This document shows, piece by piece, positions 9,103 through 16,734 of a stretch of 64,000 nt of DNA. Location of the stretch: NCBI RefSeq assembly GCF_013033515.1, contig NZ_WQEG01000001.1:558001-622000 (forward strand), written 5' to 3'. Every line of letters begins with the position of its first letter. Positions within the stretch are counted from its first letter, which is position 1. A program made the translations under genes and the position numbers. The stretch is from Ruegeria sp. HKCCA6707. Its GTDB lineage: Bacteria; Pseudomonadota; Alphaproteobacteria; Rhodobacterales; Rhodobacteraceae. The notes beneath the pieces were generated by a model. The model saw only the letters and a list, made by a program, of their open reading frames with translations. It was not told the origin of the DNA and searched no databases.

Positions 9103-9561
9103 ATGAAACGCCTTATCCCATTGCTCTTTCTTTGGACTCTGCCCGCCATGGCGCAGGACACGCCAGACGGTTGGGCGGTTTACCCGACAGACAAGAGCTA
9201 TGACGAATTGGTCGATGCAACCAAAGCGGCGGTGAAGGAAAACGGGCTGATCGTGGTGACGCAGGCCGGGCCGACCAAAGCGGCGGCGGCACGTGGCATT
9301 ACGATCCCCGGCAACCGGGTGATTGGCGTCTTTAACAACGACTATGCGGTGCGCGTTCTGGAAACCTCAACCAGCGCCATGATCGAAGCACCGATCCGGT
9401 TTTATGTGACGGAAAACCCGGATGGCTCGGCCAACTTGTCCTACAAAACTCCAAGCTTTGTCTTTGCGCCTTACGTCTTTGAAGGCGGCGCACCATTGCA
9501 AGAAATCGCGCGCGAATTGGACAAAACGTTTCAAAACATCGCCGAAGACGCAGTCAAATAG
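9103..9561 (+). CDS. DUF302 family protein, exported
   Basis: A 152-residue protein with a signal peptide (MKRLIPLLFLWTLPAMAQ, likely cleaved after AMA), so periplasmic. The mature part resembles DUF302: VYPTDKSYDELVDATKAAVKEN at its start, then a GNRVIGVFNNDYAVRVLET segment and a C-terminal IARELDKTFQNIAED helix. The family's biochemical function is not established. I chose the ATG at 9103, which has GGAG 8 bp upstream and starts right at the signal peptide, over a TTG at 9082. The 80-bp gap to the next gene could allow readthrough, but the neighbours give no clear functional link. Confidence 0.8.
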   Translation: MKRLIPLLFLWTLPAMAQDTPDGWAVYPTDKSYDELVDATKAAVKENGLIVVTQAGPTKAAAARGITIPGNRVIGVFNNDYAVRVLETSTSAMIEAPIRFYVTENPDGSANLSYKTPSFVFAPYVFEGGAPLQEIARELDKTFQNIAEDAVK

Positions 9562-9640
9562 TCACACTGGCGTGAACCGACTTGCTTCCGCGCCAGACCT
9601 CCGCAATTTGCAGGTCAGAAGTGATTTCGGAGTATGTTTG

Positions 9641-11272
9641 ATGCAAGACCCCTCGCCCCGCGCTGCGGATCTTTTGGCCCAACGACTTTATGAGGCGGGC
9701 TGCCGCCATGCCTTTGGGATGCCTGGCGGTGAGGTTTTGACCCTTGTGGACGCGTTGGAAAAGGCGGGGATCACCTTTCATCTGACCAAACACGAGAACT
9801 CGGCCGGGTTCATGGCCGAAGCGGTACATCACCGCGACGGCGCGCCTGCCATTCTGGTCGCCACCCTGGGGCCCGGTGCCATGAACGGGATCAACGTTGT
9901 GGCCAATGCGCTGCAAGATCGGGTGCCGATGATCGTTTTGACCGGCTGTGTCGATGCGGATGAGGCGCTGACCTATACCCATCAGGTCATGGATCACGGT
10001 CAGGTCTATCATTCGATCACCAAAGGCAGCTTTACACTGACCGCCAAGGGCGCAGATATCATTGCCGACAAAGCCGTCTCGCTGGCCAATCAGCCGCGCC
10101 CGGGCCCCGTGCATATCGATGTACCCATCTCGGTCGCAGATACACCCGTCACCGGCGTCAAACGCCGCCGGTTGGCCAAGGTGGCGCCGGTCAGCCCCGG
10201 TGGCGAGTGTCTGGAAAAGGCGCGCCGCTGGATGGCCGAGGCCGAGAGGCCTATCGCGATCATCGGTCTGGATGTGCTCTATGATGACTCGCGCAGCGTG
10301 GTTCAGGCTTTTGTGGAACATTTCGGCATTCCCTTTTTGACCACATACAAGGCCAAGGGTGTGGTGCCAGAAGATCATCCCCTGTGTCTTGGCGGAGCTG
10401 GCCTATCGCCACTGGCCGACAAGCATCTGGTGCCACTGGTCGAACAATCCGATCTGGTCTTGAGTCTGGGCTATGACCCGATCGAAATGCGCCCCGGTTG
10501 GCGTGAGATCTGGGATCCGGCGGAAAAGCGCGTCATCGATATTTCTGCGGTGGTCAACGATCACTATATGCATCAGGCCGGTTTGAACCTTGTGGCCGAC
10601 ACGGGTGAGACTTTGGAAGCCATCGCCAAGGGCAACCCCGCGCGGAAAACGTGGCCTGCTGGTGAGCCTGAACAGGTCAAGGCCGCGCTGGCGCAGGCGT
10701 TTCCGACAGATGAAGACTGGGGGCCTGCGGCAGTAATCGCCGAGACGCGCGCCACCCTGCCCGTTGAAACGCTGGCCACCGCAGACAGTGGCGCCCACCG
10801 CATCCTGTTAAGCCAGATGTGGAACTGCCATGAAGAACGCGGGCTGATCCAATCCTCGGCTCTATGCACGATGGGATGTGCGGTGCCGATGGCGATGGGG
10901 CTGAAATTGGCCGCGCCAGACCGTCCGGTTATCAGCTTTTCCGGGGATGCGGGGTTCCTGATGGTAGCAGGAGAGCTGTCGACAGCCGCCGAAATGGCAC
11001 GAAACCCGGGGTATAACCCGATCTTTCTGGTTTTTGTGGATGCGAGCCTTGCGCTGATCGAGCTGAAACAACGTCAGCGTCAGATGGGCAATCGCGGCGT
11101 CGATTTCGACCGCCACGATTTTGCAGCGATGGGACGCGCCTTTGGTGGAAACGGTCACACGGTGCGCAACCGTGCGGAATTGCGCGCAGCTTTGAATGAA
11201 GCCGTGCAAGCGGACAAGTTCACCGTTATAGCGGCTGAAATTGACCGTGGAGCATATGATGGCCGCATCTGA
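9641..11272 (+). CDS. ThDP-dependent enzyme, acetolactate synthase-like (lyase/decarboxylase)
   Basis: A 543-residue thiamine-diphosphate enzyme with the three-domain layout of the acetolactate synthase/oxalyl-CoA decarboxylase superfamily. The Pyr domain has the catalytic Glu in TKHENSAGFMAEA (about residue 50). A central domain follows (AIIGLDVLYDD, TTYKAKGVVPEDHP), then a PP domain with GDAGFLMVAGELSTA (about 435-450). The cofactor motif is unusual: GDA where GDG is common, and VDASLALIELKQ where most relatives carry an NDN-type segment. The substrate cannot be read from sequence. The gene overlaps a class III CoA-transferase by 14 bp, which suggests an acyl-CoA substrate, but an orphan acetolactate synthase is possible. 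I chose the ATG at 9641 because longer in-frame extensions run into the preceding gene. Confidence 0.85.
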   Translation: MQDPSPRAADLLAQRLYEAGCRHAFGMPGGEVLTLVDALEKAGITFHLTKHENSAGFMAEAVHHRDGAPAILVATLGPGAMNGINVVANALQDRVPMIVLTGCVDADEALTYTHQVMDHGQVYHSITKGSFTLTAKGADIIADKAVSLANQPRPGPVHIDVPISVADTPVTGVKRRRLAKVAPVSPGGECLEKARRWMAEAERPIAIIGLDVLYDDSRSVVQAFVEHFGIPFLTTYKAKGVVPEDHPLCLGGAGLSPLADKHLVPLVEQSDLVLSLGYDPIEMRPGWREIWDPAEKRVIDISAVVNDHYMHQAGLNLVADTGETLEAIAKGNPARKTWPAGEPEQVKAALAQAFPTDEDWGPAAVIAETRATLPVETLATADSGAHRILLSQMWNCHEERGLIQSSALCTMGCAVPMAMGLKLAAPDRPVISFSGDAGFLMVAGELSTAAEMARNPGYNPIFLVFVDASLALIELKQRQRQMGNRGVDFDRHDFAAMGRAFGGNGHTVRNRAELRAALNEAVQADKFTVIAAEIDRGAYDGRI

Positions 11273-12443
11273 AGGACCGCTGAAAGGCGTGAAAGTTCTG
11301 GACCTGAGCCGCATTCTGGCCGGTCCGACCTGCACGCAATTGCTGGGTGACTTGGGCGCCACTGTGATCAAGATCGAAAACCCGGCCACGGGTGGCGACG
11401 ACACACGGCAATGGGGCCCGCCCTATGTGAAAGATGCAGAGGGCAACGCCTCGGATCTCAGCGCCTATTTCATGTCGGCCAATCGCAACAAGAAATCCGT
11501 GGCGCTGGATATCTCATCGCCCGAAGGTCAGGCCGAGATCCGGCGGCTGGCGTCTCATGCAGATATTCTGATCGAAAATTTCAAACCCGGAGGGCTGGCC
11601 AAGTTCGGGCTGGACTATGCCAATTTGTCAGCTGAGTTTCCCGGCCTCGTCTATTGTTCAATCTCGGGCTATGGACAGACCGGACCGAACGCCAGCAAAC
11701 CTGGCTATGATCTGATGGCCCAAGGCTATGGCGGGATCATGTCGCTGACCGGGGATCCCGACGGTGCGCCGATGAAAGTGGGCGTGGGCATCGCTGATGT
11801 CATGTGCGGGATGTATGCGACGGTTGGAATTCTGGCCGCGCTGCGGCATCGCGACCAAACCGGCGAAGGACAGCAAATCGATCTGGCTTTGGTAGATACA
11901 CAGGTGTCGTGGTTGATCAATGAAGGCGTGAACTATCTGACATCCGGCAACGTTCCGCAGCGCCGTGGCAATGGGCACCCCAACATCGTTCCCTATGACG
12001 TCTATGAAACAGCCGATGGGCACGTGATCCTGGCAGTGGGCAATGACAGTCAGTTTCGCAAGCTCTGTGGCTTTCTCGACCAACCCGAACTGGCCGAAGA
12101 TCCCAGATTTGCAACCAACCCGTCCAGACTTGAACATCGGGATGCATTGAATGCGGTCCTGCGCCCTGCGGTTCAAAGCCTGACGACGCAGGCGGTCATC
12201 GCGGGGCTTGAGGCGGTCAAGGTTCCGGTGGGCCCGGTACAGACCTTGGATCAGGTTTTTTCAACGGATCAGGTTGCTGCCAGGCAGATGCAGATCGCCA
12301 TGCAAGCGCAGCCCGGAACAGTCGACCTGATCGGGAATCCGCTCAAATTGTCACGCACACCTGTAACATATCGCAGCGCCCCTCCGGTCTGCGGCGCGGA
12401 CACATCGTCTGTTCTGAACGCCGAAAACCCCTTCGAAGACTGA
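11259..12443 (+). CDS. Class III CoA-transferase (CaiB/BaiF family)
   Basis: This protein moves CoA between a carboxylic acid and an acyl-CoA by the family III mechanism. The 394 residues show the expected LKGVKVLDLSRILAGPTCTQLLGDLGATVIK start (quoted in parts), IENFKPGGLAKFGL near residue 105, and the catalytic Asp in KPGYDLMAQGYGG near residue 150. A C-terminal VPVGPVQTLDQVF follows. Two adjacent ATGs (11256 and 11259) are possible; the second has better spacing to GTGGAG. It overlaps the ThDP enzyme by 14 bp, so the two are almost certainly co-translated. Formyl-CoA:oxalate, succinyl-CoA or other specificities cannot be separated by eye. Confidence 0.92.
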   Translation: MAASEGPLKGVKVLDLSRILAGPTCTQLLGDLGATVIKIENPATGGDDTRQWGPPYVKDAEGNASDLSAYFMSANRNKKSVALDISSPEGQAEIRRLASHADILIENFKPGGLAKFGLDYANLSAEFPGLVYCSISGYGQTGPNASKPGYDLMAQGYGGIMSLTGDPDGAPMKVGVGIADVMCGMYATVGILAALRHRDQTGEGQQIDLALVDTQVSWLINEGVNYLTSGNVPQRRGNGHPNIVPYDVYETADGHVILAVGNDSQFRKLCGFLDQPELAEDPRFATNPSRLEHRDALNAVLRPAVQSLTTQAVIAGLEAVKVPVGPVQTLDQVFSTDQVAARQMQIAMQAQPGTVDLIGNPLKLSRTPVTYRSAPPVCGADTSSVLNAENPFED

Positions 12444-12621
12444 AACACTTGCCCAATTCGGCGGCAAGTTGCTGAAACATGCCGTTGAATCGGCGGTTTA
12501 ATTCGGGTTTTGCGCACACGGCATTTCACCAATTCGAGAGCACGGTCGATACTGGTACGTGGGCAATGCACACTCTGCTACATCGAACAGTGTAAATACC
12601 GCAACCAGATTGGACCCAAGC

Positions 12622-13992
12622 ATGAAACACGACGTTTTTGGACAACTGAACACCCTGACCCAGCCGGCGGCCGTCGAAGCCTGGGATGGTGTTCTGCTTG
12701 GGTTCATGGCACATGCCGCCGTCACCCCTCAGCACCTGGGCAAGGTGCTGGAGCTTGAGCCAGATTTCGCGCTCGGCCATGCGGTAAAGGGCCTTTTCAT
12801 GATCCTGCTGGGCCGGCGCGAGATGTATCCGGTCGCAGCCGAAGCGCTGACGTCCGCCAAGGCCGCAATTGAGAGGCAGCCCGTTTCGGCACGCGAACAG
12901 CTTTATGTTGACGCTTTGACACTCTATCTGGCCGATTTACCATCGCAGGCAGTGCAGAAATTTGAAGAGATTCTTCGCGCGCATCCCGAAGACACGCTTG
13001 CCATGAAACTCAGCCATGCGACCCGTTTCGTGTTGGGCGACGCAGAGGGCATGCGCCGCTCGATTGAACGGGTGATGCCAGCCTATGAGCCCGGCCATGC
13101 CGGGCGTGGCTACCTTTTGGGCTGTCACTCCTTCGCACTTGAAGAAACCGGAGCCTATGACAAGGCCGAGATCGCGGGCCGTCAGGCTTTGTGGATGGTC
13201 TCGGACGATGCCTGGGGCCTTCACGCGGTGGCGCATGTGCATGAAATGACGGGCAACGCGCAGCTTGGTCTCGACTGGCTGGCCGGGCGCGAAGAGGCTT
13301 GGGCGCATTGCAACAACTTCCGCTATCACGTCTGGTGGCATAAGGCGCTGATGCATCTGGATCTGTGTCAGGTCGATCAGGTGATGGCGCTCTATGATGA
13401 ACATATCCGCAAAGACAAGACTGACGACTACCGGGACATTTCGAACGCCACCTCGCTGCTGTCGCGGCTGGAACTTGAGGGCGTGAATGTCGGTAACCGG
13501 TGGGAAGAGCTGGCAGACCTGAGTGCAGCGCGCACCGAGGACGGCTGCCTGATCTTTGCCGATTTGCATTATCTGTTGGCCCTGACCGGTGACAACCGTG
13601 GCGATGCCACTGGAAAGATGCTGAACCGAATCCAGAAGGACGCGCAGCGCAATCACGGTGATACGGCAATCCGCATGTCAGACCCGGGCGTTGCCGCAGC
13701 AAAAGGGCTCGAAGCCTTTGGTGACGGGCTGTACGGCGAAGCGTTCAACTTCCTATCGACCGCGCGCGCGGGTATGCAGCTGGCAGGCGGCAGTCACGCG
13801 CAACGGGACGTTTTCGAACGGATTACAATCGATTCCGGCTTGCGTGCGGGGCGCCTGGATGATGTAGAGCGGATTTTGGATGATCGCCGCGCCAAACGCT
13901 GTGGCGGAGAGGATAACTATGCGCTGGCCCGTCGCGCATTGATCGAAGCAGCCCGCGACAATCGCGACGCACAAAGCGTTCCGGCTGAGTAA
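12622..13992 (+). CDS. Tetratricopeptide-repeat protein, TTC38-like
   Basis: A 456-residue, soluble, all-helical protein with degenerate TPR units, resembling the bacterial relatives of eukaryotic TTC38. The N terminus (MKHDVFGQLNTLTQPAAVEAWDGVL) is followed by GKVLELEPDFALGHAVKG. A central helix has WGLHAVAHVHEMTGN and NNFRYHVWWHKALMHLDL, rich in His and Trp and well conserved in this group as I recall it. No signal peptide or catalytic motif is evident, and the function is unknown. I prefer the ATG at 12622, with GGA 7 bp upstream, over an in-frame GTG at 12559 whose extra residues look unlike protein sequence. The 178-bp gap upstream probably holds its promoter. opgC follows after 28 bp. 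Confidence 0.75.
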   Translation: MKHDVFGQLNTLTQPAAVEAWDGVLLGFMAHAAVTPQHLGKVLELEPDFALGHAVKGLFMILLGRREMYPVAAEALTSAKAAIERQPVSAREQLYVDALTLYLADLPSQAVQKFEEILRAHPEDTLAMKLSHATRFVLGDAEGMRRSIERVMPAYEPGHAGRGYLLGCHSFALEETGAYDKAEIAGRQALWMVSDDAWGLHAVAHVHEMTGNAQLGLDWLAGREEAWAHCNNFRYHVWWHKALMHLDLCQVDQVMALYDEHIRKDKTDDYRDISNATSLLSRLELEGVNVGNRWEELADLSAARTEDGCLIFADLHYLLALTGDNRGDATGKMLNRIQKDAQRNHGDTAIRMSDPGVAAAKGLEAFGDGLYGEAFNFLSTARAGMQLAGGSHAQRDVFERITIDSGLRAGRLDDVERILDDRRAKRCGGEDNYALARRALIEAARDNRDAQSVPAE

Positions 13993-14020
13993 CGACAAGA
14001 CCAATAAGGACCAAGACCGA

Positions 14021-15238
14021 ATGGCGACAATTTCGCCCTCTTCTGACTTTGCACCCGCTGCGGCCACCACCGCGGCCCCTGCTCGTACGCGTGACCCGCG
14101 GCTGGATTTCTATCGCGGCATCGCGATGTTCATCATCCTGATTGCGCATATCCCGAACGACCCCTGGGCCCGCTGGATCCCGGCCCGGTTTGGCTATTCC
14201 GACGCGACAGAGATCTTTGTTTTCTGCTCGGGCATGGCATCGGCAATCGCCTTTGGCGGGGCCTTCCTGAAAAAAGGCTGGTGGATGGGGACCGCACGCG
14301 TGGCCTTCCGCATCTGGCAGGTTTATTGGGCCCATATCTGCCTGTTTTTCTTTGTTGCCATGACGATGGCCGCGCTCGATCAGACCGGTGCGTTTGAAAA
14401 GACCTATATCTCGTCGCTGAACCTGCAGCATTTCTTCAAGGACCCTGCCTCGCAGATGGTCGGGATTTTCACGCTGACCTATGTGCCTAACTACTTTGAC
14501 ATCCTACCAATGTATCTTGTGGTGCTGGCGCTGATGCCGCTTTACATGGCGCTCTATCGTGTCAGCTTCTGGCTGATGGCGGGCGTCTGTGTGGCGATAT
14601 GGCTAGTGGCGCAGACCGGTCTGCTGGCCTTGCCGGCCGAGCCGTGGTCAGAGCGGCAGTGGTTTTTCAACCCGTTCGGCTGGCAGTTGCTGTTTTTCAC
14701 CGGCTTTGCATTCATGCGCGGCTGGATCCCTGCTCCTCCTGTATCAAAAACCCTGATCTGGGTCGCGGTGGCATTCCTGATCCTGTCTGCACCTTTCGGC
14801 TCGTGGAAAGTCTTTAGCTGGATCAACAATGCGGCCCCGGATTTGGGGGCGGTGCTGCGCAAGGGCTGGCCGCTGACCGAAGAGCTGCGCGGCAAGACCG
14901 AATTTGGGTTGTTGCGCTATGTGCACTTCTTGGCGCTGGCCTATCTGGGCTGGGTCGCAGCGGGCGAAAAGGGTCACCGTCTGATCGCCACAGGCCATAG
15001 CGTTGGTGCCCGGATCTGGCAGGCCCTGTTGGCCGTCATCACCAAGGTCGGTCAGCAATCCCTTGCTGTGTTTGTGTTTTCCATGGCCGCTGCCCGCCTG
15101 ATCGGCGTCGTTCTGGATCAGGCTGGGCGGGATGTTGCCACTGTCTTTGCGGCCAACATGATTGGCTTTGCGATGATCATCGGCGTGGCCTATCTGGCAG
15201 CTTGGTTCAAGTCACAACCCTGGAGGTCGAAGAAATGA
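14021..15238 (+). CDS. opgC: OpgC-type membrane acyltransferase (glucan succinylation)
   Basis: An integral membrane protein of 405 residues with about ten hydrophobic helices. It begins RDPRLDFYRGIAMFIILIAHIP, the start typical of acyltransferase_3/OpgC proteins, and continues with SDATEIFVFCSGMASA. OpgC transfers succinyl groups to osmoregulated periplasmic glucans in Rhodobacter sphaeroides. The assignment rests on the family signature plus the two genes that follow, opgG and opgH. The stop overlaps the opgG ATG (ATGA). The ATG at 14021 is preceded by AAGGA. Confidence 0.9.
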   Translation: MATISPSSDFAPAAATTAAPARTRDPRLDFYRGIAMFIILIAHIPNDPWARWIPARFGYSDATEIFVFCSGMASAIAFGGAFLKKGWWMGTARVAFRIWQVYWAHICLFFFVAMTMAALDQTGAFEKTYISSLNLQHFFKDPASQMVGIFTLTYVPNYFDILPMYLVVLALMPLYMALYRVSFWLMAGVCVAIWLVAQTGLLALPAEPWSERQWFFNPFGWQLLFFTGFAFMRGWIPAPPVSKTLIWVAVAFLILSAPFGSWKVFSWINNAAPDLGAVLRKGWPLTEELRGKTEFGLLRYVHFLALAYLGWVAAGEKGHRLIATGHSVGARIWQALLAVITKVGQQSLAVFVFSMAAARLIGVVLDQAGRDVATVFAANMIGFAMIIGVAYLAAWFKSQPWRSKK

Positions 15239-16734
15239 ATTTTACCCGTCGCGCGTTTCTGGCCTCTTCAACAGCGCTGGCGCTGGCCCCTTCAGCATAT
15301 GCAACGGGGGGCGAGGTTCCGTTCGACCGCAATGATGTGATTGAAATGGCCAGGGATCTGGCCAGCCGCCCCTATGCTGAGCGCGAAATGGTGCCACAGG
15401 AATGGCAGGACCTGACCTATCAGCAATATCGCTCGATCCGTTTCCGTCTGGACCGCGCGCTGTGGTATGAGACCGAGACGCCGTTCAACGTCGATTTCTT
15501 TACTCCTGGGCTGTATTTCCCGCGCACCGTAAAGGTTTCGACGGTCGAGGACGGCATGATCAAGCCCGTCGTCTTCGATCTGGCGATGTTCGACAAATCC
15601 GAAGACGTGCCAAAGCTGCCGATCGATGACACTCTGGGCTTCTCGGGTCTGCGCCTGCGTACCGAAATGCATCGCCCCGGCAAGACTGACGAATTCTGCG
15701 TCTGGCAGGGGGCCAGCTATTTCCGCGCGATCGGGCTGCACGAGGTCTATGGCCTGTCCGCCCGCGGGCTGGCGCTGAAAACCGGGGACCCGGATGGTGA
15801 GGAATTCCCCGAATTCATTCGCTTCTGGCTGGAGCGTCCCAAACCGGGCCAGCGCAACATGGTTGTGCACGCGTTGATGGACAGCCCCTCTGTGTCCGGC
15901 GCCTATCGTTTCAACGTCACGGCGGGTGCGGATTGCGTGATGGATGTCGAAGCCACCCTCTTCACCCGCGAAGAGCTGCCGCATGTGGGTATCGCGCCGG
16001 GCACCTCAATGTTCCTGTTTGACGACACAAATCACAGCCGGTTCGATGATTTCCGCCCTGCCGTACATGACAGCGACGGGCTGATGATCCGCAATGGCGC
16101 GGGTGAGGTTCTGTGGCGTCCCCTGGCCAACCCTACGCGCCTGCAAATCTCGTCTTTCGTGGATATGAACCCGCGCGGCTTCGGCCTGATGCAGCGCAAG
16201 CGCGACTTCTCGGACTACGCCGATCTTGAGGCCAACTACCACAAGCGGCCCGGTCTTTGGGTAGAGCCAAATGAAGATTGGGGCAAAGGCACGGTCACAC
16301 TGGTCGAGATACCGGCAGATCAGGAGATCTATGACAATATCGTTGCCTATTGGCGCCCAGCCGAGCCTTATGCCGCAGGCAGCCAGTTTGACCTGTCCTA
16401 TCGCCTGATCTGGGGTGAAGAGCCTCAGCGCACGCCGATGCCACGCGTGATCAACTCGGCCATGGGGGAAAACACCTTTGGAGAAGGCCGTCTGGCGGTG
16501 ATCGATTTCGAGGCCAGCGATCTGTTTGACGACATTGACGCGATGACGATTTTTGTGGATTCGCCTCATGCCGAAACCTCGGATGGCGTTTTGCAACGCA
16601 ACCCCGAAACGGGCGGTTTGCGGCTGGCGTTTTCCTTCCAGCCTGGCGAGCGCAACCATGTTGAGCTGCGCGCGCAGCTTCTGAAAGACAAACAGCCAGC
16701 CTCTGAGGTCTGGCTCTACCGTTGGACCATATGA
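15235..16734 (+). CDS. opgG: Periplasmic glucan biosynthesis protein OpgG, Tat-exported
   Basis: A 499-residue periplasmic protein of the OpgG/OpgD (MdoG) family, needed for assembly of osmoregulated periplasmic glucans. The N terminus MNFTRRAFLASSTALALAPSAYA has a twin-arginine motif (TRRAFL) and an AYA cleavage site, so export by Tat is likely. The body carries the family segments LTYQQYRSIRFR, FDLAMFDKSEDVPKLP, SYFRAIGLHEVYGLSARGLA and MNPRGFGLMQRKRDFSDY, the last near residue 320. The start at 15235 overlaps opgC (ATGA), and the stop overlaps opgH in the same way. OpgD rather than OpgG orthology cannot be excluded by eye, as OpgD is the usual Tat substrate in enterobacteria. Confidence 0.93.
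   Translation: MNFTRRAFLASSTALALAPSAYATGGEVPFDRNDVIEMARDLASRPYAEREMVPQEWQDLTYQQYRSIRFRLDRALWYETETPFNVDFFTPGLYFPRTVKVSTVEDGMIKPVVFDLAMFDKSEDVPKLPIDDTLGFSGLRLRTEMHRPGKTDEFCVWQGASYFRAIGLHEVYGLSARGLALKTGDPDGEEFPEFIRFWLERPKPGQRNMVVHALMDSPSVSGAYRFNVTAGADCVMDVEATLFTREELPHVGIAPGTSMFLFDDTNHSRFDDFRPAVHDSDGLMIRNGAGEVLWRPLANPTRLQISSFVDMNPRGFGLMQRKRDFSDYADLEANYHKRPGLWVEPNEDWGKGTVTLVEIPADQEIYDNIVAYWRPAEPYAAGSQFDLSYRLIWGEEPQRTPMPRVINSAMGENTFGEGRLAVIDFEASDLFDDIDAMTIFVDSPHAETSDGVLQRNPETGGLRLAFSFQPGERNHVELRAQLLKDKQPASEVWLYRWTI

Noticed and set aside
9422-9640. N-terminal extension of the ThDP enzyme
   Set aside because: It runs through the DUF302 gene in another frame and has no ThDP-family similarity.
9641-12443. 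A firm call of the ThDP/CoA-transferase pair as oxalyl-CoA decarboxylase plus formyl-CoA transferase
   Set aside because: The ThDP protein's motifs look more like acetolactate synthases, and no oxalate transporter is adjacent.
12559-12621. GTG start for the TPR protein
   Set aside because: The added residues look random, and the ATG at 12622 has a better-placed GGA.
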